Shown here: one piece after another, positions 36,497 to 50,200 of the stretch
Layout: each line of letters opens with the position of its first letter
How positions within the stretch are numbered: position 1 is the first letter of the stretch
DNA from: Lumbricus rubellus
Taxonomy: Eukaryota > Annelida > Clitellata > Crassiclitellata > Lumbricidae
Length of the DNA: 64,000 bases
Assembly (NCBI GenBank): GCA_945859605.1
Contig: OX243820.1
Location: forward strand, 37,421,973-37,485,972
Direction: 5' to 3'
Notes under the pieces: generated by a model
Databases searched by the model: none
What the model saw: the letters and a program-made list of their open reading frames with translations, nothing else
What the model was told of the DNA's origin: nothing
Translations under genes and position numbers: made by a program

Positions 36497-39400
36497 TCAG
36501 TCCCCCTGGACACGAATGTTGGGGTTGGCGAATGGGTCGAGGAACGGGTCGTCGTCCGCTGACCATCGTCCAAGTCTCATGAAGATGACGACAAGCGTGA
36601 CGAAACCGATGATGCAGAGCAGAACGATGACGATGATTTTCTTCGTCGCAGCGTTCGGATCTCGCCTCCGGTTTCCGGTGCTTATTCTCGAGCTGAAAAG
36701 CAACAAACGCGTGGATGAATTTTTGCGGTGGATGCCACGCAAAAACCATGACACAAGTGACATAGCGACCCAGATGCTTCAAGGTGTCATGATGTGGAGC
36801 ATACATGCAAAGGCCGGTCAGGACAGACCGGTGACTCCCGAGAATTTAAACTGGTTGATGCCTACCCCCTCCCAGTGGTTAGATTTCTCGTCCAATGGTG
36901 GGGACCTCTAAACCTTAAAAGCGAATCGGGTGATTCTGTAAAAGTCGCACTTCAGTATTATGATTTTATTAATATTTTTGAATATTTCTCACTGTTCGAA
37001 TGACAATTTGATAGACGACTCTACAATAAGAACACGGACTGAAAACTTTCCTATTTGCCCAAATTTGCCAAGGTGTGAGCCTCTGGATAGCTAGTACAGT
37101 AAAAGCAGGGCTGTACACGAGGGTATACAGCGTGTACTCACATAAATAAATGTTTGCATAGTGTTGTTTCTTTACAAAAATGAGGGTATACTCGGATATA
37201 CAGTGTACGCTCACATCACAAGAGTAAAAAAATTCATGAAAAAGTGACACAAGAAGGAAACGTAATAAAATTAAAGGCATTACGCCACGGTAAACGCATT
37301 ATGAAGCCGAAAATCTTCAGAAAATCGTGTGATGACTAAAAATAGTCATCATAAAATTCAATGACTAAAAAAGGTTGAGATGACAACATTTAAATTGTAT
37401 TGTATTGATATTTGAACATTTATAAAGCGCCTCTAGTAAAGTGAACCGTTCAGAGGCGCTCCCAGTGCACTTAAATGGTTAAGTTACCTGAACCATCTGG
37501 ACAGCCACTGCAGTGCAGGACGTCGCTTGTACTTGTCTGCATCGTCGTCATTCAACGCGTTCCTATCGTTCTGAAACGGACCTACAAGACAAAAACAACA
37601 ATAATATTAAACAATACATCATAAACATAAATTAAAGTGAAACAATCAATCAATCAATCAACAAATCCTCTATTGTACACCAATCATAAAAGGTGCAACA
37701 AATTTTGAATCAGTTTAGTGATTGGTGACAATGGGTGAAACCCTAAAGGAACACATTGATGCGCTAACACAGTCGGCGCGACTCAATATATTAAGAAAAA
37801 CCAGATTAATTAATAACACAGACGTACCAAATAGCTGTAACAAACACAACACATAATATGAAGTAAAAACAACCAAGTAAGCCAACTAGCTATTAGTACA
37901 CCAAATCTGATAGTAGCCACAGGACTTTAGCACAAGAGATTTTAATAAGAGCTGGAGAAATCAGTTTGAGGAGAGGGGTTTAGTGCTATGACCTGACACA
38001 AAGGGCGTATGGACCTGGGATCGCTTCCCGCTACCCTCCCAATGGTCCCCACAACCTTTCATTCAGCAGATGGTGTTAGTAAAACTGAGCAGTAGGAGGA
38101 GATGGATGCCTTGCTTCTCGCAGGCCTTCCACACTGGGAGCACCTCCGAACGGTTCACCCTACTAGAGGCACTTCACAATTTATGCTCAAATACAATTAT
38201 ACTGGAGCTATAGAAGTTGCAAATTACAAGATGGAGTCCGTTACGTTACCAGCAAATAGGTCCGTGCGGTCGACCCCCCGAGCGTAGGGGGTTGTCTCAT
38301 CCATGGGAATCACGCTCTGCGTCTGGTTGCTAGGCGACCGATAGGAACCGTCTCCTACATTGTTGTACTGGTGATGATGCTGGGCAGGCATCGAGTTCGA
38401 CAGGTGGTCGGCATTCGAGGACGAGGCGCCGCCGCCTGATGCGTTGGCGGCGGCCAACTGCCGACCACGCTCTGGCTCCGGTTCATCGATCTGTCGACAT
38501 CAATTAGTTATATTACAATTGATATGATTGTAATCGCTAATTAATAAAATAGTTAGATTCAAAGAACACAAATGGTTAAGGCACAGTGAAAGTAAGTAGC
38601 CTTTCAATAATGCAAACCAAATATATTTATTAAGAGCACTCAATTAGCGCACTTTCGAAAGTATCTACTCAGAAGCGCTCCCGACCCAACCTCGGCTAAA
38701 TAGGATAGTCATAAGACTAGATTGGAATGATCCCTGGGCAGTATAGGTGAAGTGCCAGAGGTAGTCCATTTCAAATGTTCACTATTTGCAAAGCTGACAG
38801 TTCATGTTAAATGTTACTAGGATCAGGAAAAGCAGCTATTAAGAGCGCTCCTGGCAGTTTCACGATGGTAAACTGCTCGAAGAACGATGAGTTCATTATT
38901 GGCTGATGCTAAAAAGTCTATGTATTCGAAGCATATTGCCCGATAAGATTGCATCCATAATTTCTTGCCAACAGTGGCAATCCTAGGCCAGATGACTTAC
39001 CAGTGGCAATCCTAGGCCACCTCTTGCCCAGTTGACCTTGGAGAGCAGCTCCTTGAGAGCATCAACAACTGGAGAGGCGGCATTCGCCGGTGGAAAGAGA
39101 CCGGCGTTACAGATAGGACACGTGTATCCAGCCGGAGCCGTGTTTGCTGGGAGGCCACGCTCGAAGCTGTCCAGACATGCCCAGTGGAACAAATCTACAA
39201 GCAAAATATTAAACAAAACTAATAAGAAACTGCTTCCATTGCAACCGAAAATGTTTTATAGGTTCCCTAAGTAACTGTCAAGGTTGATGGCAAGTCTGAA
39301 GGATCTTGGGAGTTTGTAAGAACGATTTAAGAATGAGAAGAATGTTAAGAACAATGGGCAAAGTAAGGACAGTTAGTGAAGAATAACAGGATGATAAATG

Positions 39401-40443
39401 ACAAAAACTAAGAGCAACAGCAGTGCACAAGAAGTAAAATACATTAAGAATAACAAATCAAGAGCATAATGCCATAAACAATGAGTTAGGAATGTTAGAC
39501 ACAAGTAAAGAACATTAATTAAGAACATGTTTCAAAGACTTAGATCTCAGGCAAGCATGGTCCACATGCAGGGATATGACATGCCCCTCCCCATTCAAAC
39601 GGGCAGCGTTGATGAAGGATCCCACGCGGTCAATTCATTGATAATGAACAAGTATGGTTGATGTCATATACCGTCACTACATAAAAACGTGTGCATTTAC
39701 ATTAATACAGCATCGAGAATTTATTAAATTAAATCAGAAACTATGTTGTGCATTGTAAGATGATTGCAGTGTAACTTCCACAGTTGTCTCTCACGTACCG
39801 TAACATACGAGTCTCACGCAAGGACCAAAGCTTTCGTCGGAAAGGTTTTTGCCGCAAAGCCGACATGTCGGATCATAGTCGCTGTCCTGCAGCCACTGTA
39901 GGTAGGACTGGACAACGCACTACAACGACAAACAACCGAACAACAATGCTAGACCTTGTGCACGTTAAAAATGTTTTAACAACAATTTTAATAACTGTTG
40001 GAAGACATAATTTTACTCTTAAGAACGGCAAAGAAGTGCCAACTTAAAATAGCTATATTTACTATTTAGCTTATGATACCAATGTGGTACAATGTTCGTT
40101 TGCCACCCCCAGGGTTGCAAGTACAGTGCAAATCATCCCCCCGACTGGACCGACTCTCATAATCCTGAAAATCAATTTGACCATACTTCACTCACTAATA
40201 CCGGACCAGAAATGCCTTTTAAAAATAAACATGGAAATTACAGAATAGAATACAGAATAAGAGCCCGTGTTAACGAAACTAAATAAGCCCTCTACTGTGG
40301 CACAAAGTCTCCGATACTAGCGTAGGGCGGGTGACGCTCACTTTGGAATGGTTTGCGACCAGACAGTGTTCGCACACATTGACCGTGTGTTCAAAGCAGA
40401 AGAGGTTTGTCACTTTCTTCTTTGGACATTTGCACAGCCCCAT
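36497..40443 (-). CDS. ZFPL1: ZFPL1, Golgi zinc-finger membrane protein
   Basis: Six exons on the minus strand: 40443-40342, 39919-39799, 39194-39001, 38490-38250, 37581-37488, 36692-36497. Frame is kept at every junction, giving 315 aa (human about 310). The N-terminal B-box-like zinc motif is [20 protein letters not shown] with [13 protein letters not shown]. The RING-like part follows: [52 protein letters not shown]. Then come [19 protein letters not shown], a low-complexity Ser/Gln/His linker (exon 4), and [15 protein letters not shown] single C-terminal membrane helix sits at about residues 270-290, and the end is [18 protein letters not shown]1 is a cis-Golgi tail-anchored-like protein that binds GM130 and supports Golgi assembly. 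It is divergent with TUBGCP3 and convergent with WDR43. The 3' UTR region carries a mariner-like insertion. Confidence 0.95.
37105..37215. repeat. GTATAC-containing dispersed repeat, second copy
   Basis: Lies in ZFPL1 intron 5. Carries gagggtatac and gtgtactcac twice in close succession, as at 29600-29700. Confidence 0.5.
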
Positions 40444-41286
40444 AAGAAGCGTAGTCACCGACAGACAAAATATAAGACTGGCTTAAGAAGTCGCCGACAC
40501 AGCGCCAACCAACAGAAATTCTTGCCACGTAGTAACAACAACAATCCGCTGCATAGGAAGAAGAGACCAATATGGCCGCCTATCACTTCCGCTTCCTTGA
40601 CCACTTGTAACGCCATCCAAAGTTTACTCCACAAAAATAAAAATGACCATTATGGGATTATGAATAGTTGCTTAAAAATTGGCACGTTCAAACACTCTCT
40701 TAACAATGGTTATAATTTCTTTTATTGAACAGTCCGGATGACAGACTGCAACTGGTTAGGCCCTACAGTGTTGGCCCACAGTCATACAACTGAAATATTC
40801 ATAGGAACACAAAATTACAAATCTTAACTAACCTACTAGCCTATCAGAGTAGGTGGCCCGCAATACAAAGGCGCTATACTAATAGCATCCAACAAAGCAC
40901 ATCTATTCTGCGGGGGCTTTAAGTGACTTCCCTTTACAAAATTCAACTTGGAGAAACGACTCGACTTGGGATGGCCTGGGGTCGACTTATTTGGGTCGAC
41001 ATCAAGATCTAACTCTAGCCTATAAATAGGCTATAATATAATTTTATAAACCCACTCGGCTTTTCATAAATCTGATATTAGACAGCAGCCTTAGCGCCCT
41101 CTACTATTGTAAATGATCGTAACGAGCTCTGTGAAAATCTTCATATTAGTCGTTGTTTAAGTTGAACGCGGCTAAAACAAAATGGCGCCGTGAGTTGTTT
41201 GGACAGGATTAGGCGGCACCGAAAACTTGAATCGTTTTAAACATTAACCGAAAGTTTGTCCTGGACTAAATAATTTCTACACAGAC
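40444..41286. promoter_or_regulatory. Shared head-to-head promoter region of ZFPL1 and TUBGCP3
   Basis: 843 bp separate the ZFPL1 start codon (-) from the TUBGCP3 start codon (+), with no other gene. YY1-like words occur near each gene: an aatatggccgcc at about 40569-40580 and aaaatggcgccg at about 41178-41189. The latter holds an upstream ATG that stops after two codons. A bidirectional promoter is inferred from layout; transcription starts are not visible. Confidence 0.5.
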
Positions 41287-44200
41287 ATGCAGTCTAACAC
41301 TACAGAGCAAGATGCAAAGGAATTGCTTTTTTCGCTCTGCAACAAAGTCACTGGGTTGAAAGAGGGTAGCTAGTAAACAAACTTGCTTCAAACTTAACAT
41401 TAGTGTAATGCAGTTGTATTTACGCTGCCCTACTCTTTTTTCCAAGCTTGGGACTGCCTGTCTGCACTGGCAGTACTACGAGTGGCAGAAGTGTTAAATG
41501 TGCAGAAATGTAGGCTGATCTGTAAAGGATCAAAGCACTGAGCAAATAACATTGTTCACTAAGTTTAATCCAGTTTCGACGTGAAGTTGACGGCAATTAT
41601 GGAATGAGAATAAGACTCGGTTTTTAGCAAGCGTTCAGTTAAATGCTAGACCTTGAATTTGTGTTATTTTCCCTCTCAATTGAAAAATATTGAGAAGACC
41701 ATTTTTAACTGGCTGCTTGTCTTTAGTTTTTGCACTTGTTTAGTTCTTTTCCACTTGATATATAAGCACAGTAGAAGCTGTTGGTTAGAAGGGATCAATT
41801 ATGCACTGTGACTGATCTTGAAGGTAAAGGGTGTAACCATTTCTGTATTATCTTTCAGATCGCCTGACTCCTTATTACAAAAATGCGCTGAAAACATTGG
41901 GGAGGTTAGTCATGAATTAAATTTCTGCAATGTTTTGTTGTCAAGGGGTGTGTGTTCAAAACTCTGTATCTTCCTCTAATCCCATGAAGGGATGTTGGGA
42001 TTGGGAACCTAAAAAATCTCATGCTTTGCCATTTCTTCTGTAAGCAACATACTAAGCAAAATTATATTTTGAACTGCGTTCTTGTACTCAAATTCTCAAC
42101 CTCCAGTGGTTTTTCGTCACCTCAAACGCTGAGCTTCCCCGTTGACTTGTGATTTTACGAAGTAGCGGTAATAAAGCTGGCCGGTCAAGTTAAGTGTGGC
42201 AGTTTGTACTGAAATTCAAGAAGCTGCGGGATTTTATGACCAGTTCGAAATTACAGGAGATGCAGAAGTAAGTTATTTAGACCATAAAATGGCAGTTATG
42301 CATTTCCCGTATATTTGTTTCAGTACAATCTCGGCTCCATCTCTGAGCGACGAATTTGAGCTGGTGCAGAAGATTCAGAAGAAGTGTGAGTGGTTTTACA
42401 GGTTTCATTGTTTTGTTTTATTGTCTTATTTTATTGTCTTGAATGAATAATATATGAAAGTTACGTGCCAGGCGTCAGTACTTGAATCAGAAACATGGTG
42501 AGGTTCGTGACTGATGAAAAGATAAAGTCACTGGCCCACCATTAAGAAAGGTTGATGCCCCTGGATTATGCGGACATTTGATGAAATCGTGCGTTGTTGA
42601 CATTGTTAATGTTGTTGACGTTATTAATGTTGTTAACGTTGTTAATGTTGCTGACGTTGTTAATGTTGTTGACGTTGTTGTTGACGTTATTAATGTTGTT
42701 GACGTTGTTAATGTTGTTGACATTAATGTTGTTGACGTTAATGTTGTTGGACGTTAATGTTGTTGACGTTGTTAATGTTGTTGACGTTGTAGTGTCTCGA
42801 CAACAGAGGGAGAAGGATGCCGCCCTATTCGCAGAACTACATCGTAAACTTCAGGGTCAGGTAGGGGTCACCCTGCACTCATCTTCGTTGTCGTCAAATA
42901 CAACCGCACTTTTAACCCATCATCATCATCATCGTCATCATCATCATCATCATCATCATCTTTCGAGATTTAAAACGTCTGTTTGAACTGTACGGCTGGA
43001 GAATTGTTCCATTTTCTTGTTTAGGAATGCTTCAGTGCATTACAGCACTGCCATCTTCATTCATTCATGACAAGAATTTATATAGCATCCCTCAAAGGTT
43101 ACTACTCAGAAGCACAGCCAATGCAACCTCGACTAAAGAGGACAGTTTTGAGATCCTTTTTAACTGCTTTACTGCGGGGGTTGGGTCAGGAGGTCTCTTC
43201 GGTAGTAACCTTGATCGTTCACTATGTGAATCTCAGTGATGAATGAATGAATGTTGTAGCGGACCGTTTGCAGCAAGTAGTTTGTGCTGGTGTGGAGGAA
43301 CGTGTTCCAGACTGCTGTTCCATTAACAGTTAAATCGTAATATTGCTGTCTGATTTGTTTATTTGTGTCTTATATTTTTTCAGCGTTTACTTCAAGATCG
43401 CTGGTCAATTCTTTACCTCTTATACCGACTACGAGACAGCAAAACCCAACAAAAGGTCAACAGAGTTCATTGCTAATCACTTTTCCACTTAATCCAGTTA
43501 ATCAGTGATTGCCAGAGCAATCCTGATCGTTTTGTCGTTGCAAATCGATTTGCATTTCTTCGCCTTCGGTTCGCATTTCTGTGTGACATTGCGTGCTTTA
43601 AAATGTTTGTGGTAATAATAATTGTTGACATTTTTTTGCTCTTAGTCTTAGTCATTGTAATCATTTTGTGGTCGTAAATTATTTTACCATTGTAATCATT
43701 TGTTATCATTTGGCGCTCATAATTGTTATCATTGTGTAACGGTAATCGTGATTTGTGTACAGTCATTTTGTAGATTGTAATCATTAAAGTAATGAGTATT
43801 TTTATGCTGAGCTAATTAAGTTAAGCTTTTATTGTCTTGATCATCATCATTGCTTTGTAGTCTCATGTAGTTTTGCAAACTCTTATTTTATATATTTTTT
43901 GCTGTTTTGATTTGTTGATCGCGATGAATAAACAAGATTTGATTTGATTTGATTTAGTTAAATAATTAAAATAAATTAATTTTAAAAAAGGTTGAGATTA
44001 TCGTAGAATTCACCGTCATTACTCATTCTGAGAATTTATATAGCACCTCTTCAAGATGTCTACTTAGAGCCTCTAAGTTAGAGGTACTCTCTGTGCTGGC
44101 CTAATAGAATACGATGTTAAATGTCATGTCAACAAATAACTACAGCAGTCCTTTCAGTTTCTTTCTTGTTTCATCATTCCATTTTTTATATTTCAATCAG

Positions 44201-47200
44201 AATCTGAATTCATGTCTCCACTTCGGATAAAACTGATGAAATATTGTTGAATATATTATCCAGACTTTCACGCGTGGCATTTCCAGTCAGATGATTTCGA
44301 CGCCGTACGAAAGCGCTCTCGTGCAGCCGCCATCTTTCACCGAAATGGTTCCGCATCTTCAACTGACTCGATCTGCGATGGCCAGCAGCGGCATCAGTAG
44401 CTTACCTGGCAGCTTTCGAACCAATGAGTCGTCTATTCAGCCGCAATCTCTGCTGCCCAGGTGGAGTGGATGCCTTTCTTTTAGTTGATTTATTGAGGGT
44501 GTTTCTGGAAGTATAATCGTTAATTATTATTCTTGTTGTTTTTATTGTTATTATTTTATTTGAAAAAACAAAAGTTAAATGTAGTGGTGGATAAAAGTTG
44601 AATGTTGGGGATACAGTTTTTATTTATTATTATATTTTATAAATTGATTTTTATGAGACAAATTCACTTCTTTATTTAAAAGTCACCAAGCTCTCATGCA
44701 AGCAGAAAATTGATTGTTATTATTAAATTATTAGTAGTAGTTCTTAGTGTTATCATGATATATTTGCTGTTTCTGGAAGCATAATTATTGTTATTATAAT
44801 TATTAGTATTATTATAATTGATATAGTCAATGTTATTAGTATAAGTTATTTGTATAAATGTTGTTTGTTGATGTGTGATTGTAGTGAACTGCAGACTCCG
44901 TACCAGATGCAGAGGCTGCAGCAGCAAGCAAGAGATCGAACAATTCCATCGCTTGGTGTCAGACTATTGCAGTCTGTCCAGCACACACCAGGTGGAACCC
45001 TAATCCTCCTAATCGTGTCTTAGTTATTGTGCTTAACTAATTATTCATTATGTGATTAACTAATTAATTATTCATTATGTGCTTAACTGATTAATTATTC
45101 GTTATGTGCTTAGTTAATTAATTATTCATTACGTTCAGCGTGTTTTATACCATCCCATCACATATGCGTATTTAGGGGGTTTGTGGGTTCACACACCCAA
45201 AAATGAGTAATATTCTAATTAGAGTTTGTTAGCTAATTCTGGGTATTTTGTGGCCATGTCCATGGGTATATGCCCTTGAATGATTAATGGAAAACTCCTC
45301 CAGAATTTTCTTCTGCCGTACTTCAGATGAGCAGGTAATACTTTATGATGTGCATATTCATCGTGTTAATCTGTGTTTTAATTTTCGCTGCAGATACGAT
45401 GTTGTCTCGTACGCGAGATGCAACAGCGATCAGCTCCATTCGCAGCGCACCAATGCTTACGGCTCGCAATCAACCATCAGATGGGGGTGAGAGGTTACAC
45501 TGTACACAGGCTGTTATTCTAACCGCTTTAAAGAGGTGCGATATGAGATAAGCCGAGTACATGTCTTTGAAACTCGTTTGTCTCCGCTAGTAAAGCTTAG
45601 ATTTTTAGTGGATCTATTTTGGTTGATCATGTAGAGACTTTCTAAGGTCAGTTGCAGTTATGGTTGTTGTGTTTGTTTCTTTCTCAGCATCAACCGAGAT
45701 ACCAGAGAGCGAGATACTACGAGAAATCATCTTCGTTTTTCAAGGAATCGAGGGAAAGTACATAAGATACGACGCTACGAAGGAACGTTTTACTGTCGAT
45801 TCTAAGGTTAGAATTAATGATTCTAGGGTTACGACTAGATTATGAGGTTAGCATATAGGATTCTAAGGTTAGAATTAAGGATTCTAAATTTATGTATAAA
45901 TAATGATTCTACAATTTGAATTTATAAGCGTGGAATTTAGGATTCTAAGGCTAGAATTAAGGACTCTAAGGTTAGAATATAAGATTCTAAAGTTAAAATA
46001 TAGGACTCTAAGGTTAGAATTAACATATATAGTGTTTTGTGATGTTTGATTGTTTGCGATCGATTATCATGATTATTGCTATTTTCAGTATGAATTTGCT
46101 TGATAGTGAAGTATCTAGCTTGTGAGTGGAAACTTCAAGGGTTCAAATTCCGTGCCAGGAGAGACATTCTTTCGTGAGATGTCTGCTCCACCTGCATCCT
46201 AGTGTACTCGTCTGTAATGAGTACACTGACCGTACACTGTTGGTGGTTAGATGAGACGGCGAGGGAGAGGATATAAACATTCGAATGATATCAAGTAACT
46301 CTTTTGTGTTGTTGGAAGTGCTTTAGAATCGCCTCATTTGGATTTACACTCTTCAAGTTTTGTGCGGTAACCATAGAAATGCATCATTTGTTTTCTTAGG
46401 CGGGAGTTTCCAAGGCGACGAGGAAGATGGTGTGTCGGCTGTCCGAATGCGGGTACCTCTGCATGAAGATCCAGAAGTACTCGGATTCGAGGAGCACGGA
46501 CCGAGCGTTTGGACTCGTCGGTCAGGTGAGCAGCGGAGTCATTACGGCTCCCTAGGATTGGATGCTTGTGTTGAGGTGGTTAGGAGGGAATGTTGTAAAG
46601 ACACATGTGATGTGTATTTACATGCCAGGGCAATTGGTCATCACACTTGAGCAAGTTTTTGTTGTTGTCGTTGGACATAAAGTTTGGAATTTCCTCCCGG
46701 TCTGTGTGTTTTAATAATTATAATTAACCGATTAAATTATAATTTATTTGTTTGACTAGTTAATGATTTAGCAGATGTGATACTTGTAATTCGGTCACCT
46801 ATAGTTTCTGTGTTTGACTTGGTGTCCTTGTCACAAACAAGCCAATAGCAGATAACTATCTGTCTGTTTGTCTTTCTTTCTGTCTCCTGTCTCTGTCTGT
46901 CTGTCTCCCTATCTCTGTCTGTCTGTCTGTCTCCCTGTCTGTGTCTGTCTTTTTTTATCTGTTTGTCTGTCTGTCTACATAGATCTATAACTATGTTTTC
47001 GTTTTTTTCGCAGAGCTTTTGTGCTGCTCTTCATCAGGAGCTGACTGAGTATTATCGTCTGATCGCCGTTCTTGAGGCGCAGGTATTGTATTGTCTGCTG
47101 ATCCTTTGTCTCTGCCATGTGGCCAATCATGCAACTCAAGCAGTGTTTAACATGAAGAAGTCTTTTTGATGGATCTCTGTGTCTCGGTTTCATAAAACGT

Positions 47201-50200
47201 TGCAGCATTTTAAAGAAATGTTTTCACAACGAGATTGTCTTTCTACCTACACAGTTTTTAAAACACGTTCCGTTACTGGAAACACACCTTTATTTATTTA
47301 TTTTTTTGGCCTGATTTATTATTATCAGGATCTAGTTAAATGTGGACTTTGGAGGGGGAGGGCGTTAGCTTGCAGTGTAGTTAATTTTCTGTTGTTATTG
47401 TTGAATTAGATTTAGTTGGATGAATATCGAGACACATAATGTGGATGGGTGGGTTAAACTGGATTTTTGGGTGGGTGATTTGATTGGATTGGTATGTGGG
47501 TTGGTTTTGGTGCGTTTTTGGTGGGTTTAGGTGTGTGTGTGTGGGGTAGGGGTTGATGGATGGGTTTGAGTGTGCATGTGTGTGGTGGATGGATATGGTT
47601 TTGGGTGTGTTCAACACTATGTGTGTGGGTGTGGGAGGGGTTGATGTGTGAGTTTGAGTGTGTGAGTGCGGTTGGTTGGATTAATGTGTGTCGGTTGATG
47701 GTTTAGCATGTGAAGTTTCTCACATCTCTTGTGAATATCTTATGAATTACTTTCTTCTCAGCTGCAGCAAGAGGAAGATCCAACGCTGGAGTTGACGTCG
47801 AGTGGACTGACGTTACGTCGACTTGCGGTGTGGATGTACGAGCCGCTCCTTCGCCTGAAGACGTTGGCCGCTCTAGTTGATATATGTCACGGTATGGAAA
47901 AACGATATAGTTTACTATCCTCATGTTTATATATTCATTCATTTGAGTATTTATATGATGTTTCTTCAAGGAAACTACTCAGTGGTGCTCCCGACTCCAG
48001 CACGGCCAAAAATAACAGTATTGTTTTTCAAGTGCCTATATTATGATGTGTCTGAGAGTGATCTAGGGAACAGGCACAACCCATACGGGAGGCAATTGCA
48101 TTCTACTGGGCCTACCACAGAGAAATCTCGTCTTGCATGATGGAGGTATGATACATATGTACCATGAGGATATATCTGGATGTGTGTTTTTATCCAAATT
48201 GTGTGTGTGTGAAACGTTTTTAAGACGAGAAGTTATTTATTTATTTACAGAGAATTTGATATAGCGCTCCTTCAAGGTTACTACTCAGGAGCGCTCCCAG
48301 TCCAACCCCGGTCGAATAAGACAGTTTTGAGAAGAGAAAGAAATGAAGTAGAAGTAGAAAGGCTAATAGGTATTTGACGAAGGATAACAGTGAGCTCATT
48401 CCAGGTCGCAGGGCCAGCCACGGAGAAAGCTCGGCGCTGCCTGATTGCAGTCCGTGAGCGTGGAACAAAAAGTACCGCTTGTGCAGCTGAGCGGAGAGAG
48501 CAGCGGCGTTGAACATGCGTGGTCGAGCAACAGAGCTCCTGCAAGTATATAGGAGCCAAACCCTCAAAGCAGCGCCGGACCAATACGGAAATTCTGTACG
48601 TAATGCGCTGTGGGTAAGGGAGCCAGTGGAGTACATCCCGCATGTACTCGGAGACTTGGCCAAATTTGGGAATGCGGCCTATGAGGCGGGCAGCAGTGCG
48701 CAGGACCCTATTTAGGGGCCCCACCCGACAGGCTGGAAGTCCACCGTATATGGAACTGCAGTAGTCCAAGCGTGAAACTACAAATGCATGAACAAGTGTT
48801 GAACAAGTTGTTGTGATGTCTGTTGTGTAGGCAAGAAGGGAGGCAGTCTCGCGTCTGCAATTCACACGTACATGCAACATGGTGATCCATCTGTCCGATC
48901 TCTCGTCAAACACACGCTTCGGGTCGTAAGTAATATTGGAGTAAAATAATTTTAAAATATTTATTTGTTCCCAACACACGTGGTGGTACACAAGTGTTGA
49001 GTATGATGAGATTACCTCATTTGGTAATGACATATGGGATACAGTTTGTGGAACAATGGACACTTGAAAGGGTCATTGTCTCGCTTACATATTTTAATCG
49101 ATTAATCTAAAAATTTTTATCGTGATTAATTTATTAAATTCGATTAATTTGGTCCACGTTGCATACAACGTGAAAAACATGTTGTTTGTTTGACATCATG
49201 TTGTGCTCTGCATTGTGCCTGTAGGTCACACCACTATATGTTCCTTGCATACTTAAAAATTGCCTTATTTAGCCTTAATTGGACTAGTTTGCATTGCTTT
49301 TGAGTAGATTATCGTGATGGGACTCTGTATAAAAACTTGATGATGATGTTAATAATAATATTTATAACAAAGATGAATAAGCAGAAAACAATATAAAAAA
49401 ATAATCAAGCGAGTCAATCGATAAAACAATTTACATGTTAAATAATTGTTAAAATTCACTGCTCGAATGTTTACCGTTTTCTTGTTAAAAGTTTCGAAAT
49501 GTCCTCTCATTAATTAATTCCTTTTTTTTCATCAAAGCATAGATCTTTACCCTTTGTTCTGTTTTTCATTGTAGCAGTTTAGTCACAGAGCTGGACAAAA
49601 ACGCCATGTAGGATTATGAATGGTTGTGGTGTAGAATTTCTAACGATGAAAATTTTCTTTTCTAGGTAGCGCAGCCGGTCTTCACGACAGTCATTCGATG
49701 GATCTACGATGGAGAATTAGAAGATGTTTATCACGAGGTATCACAAGACAGAATTCAAGATTATCCAGGAGAATTTTGACTTGTTATTGTTGGAGACTTA
49801 AAATAGCTATTATTATAGCGCAGTGGCCTGAAAGTTTTTGTCAATTTGTGAAGTGGCTGTAGGAAAGTTTGGCTGGCCAAGCGATTGATTGAGTGATTGA
49901 TTGAGTGATTGATTGAGTGATTGTAATTGAATTGAGTGACTGTAATTGTAATTGAATTGACTGATTGATTGAGTGAGTGACTAATTGTAATTGAATTGAG
50001 TGATTGATTGATCGAGTGATTGGCGAGTTACTGAACATTTTAGAATGCTGTGTCGTATCAAAGATGATTAGTGCCACCCTCCTCATTTCTCCTGGCTTTG
50101 GTCTGGTGCTACCATAGTACACTGAGTTCTACTATCTAAACTATAATTGGTTGGTTGCTGTTTAGTTGCCCTCCACCTTTATCGAGGCTTTGGACTGGCA

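Noticed and set aside
48281..49063. 260-codon minus-strand frame as a host gene
   Set aside because: The homologous part is a LINE ORF2 C-terminus; the first 80 codons are antisense to TUBGCP3 exon 13 and its flanks.
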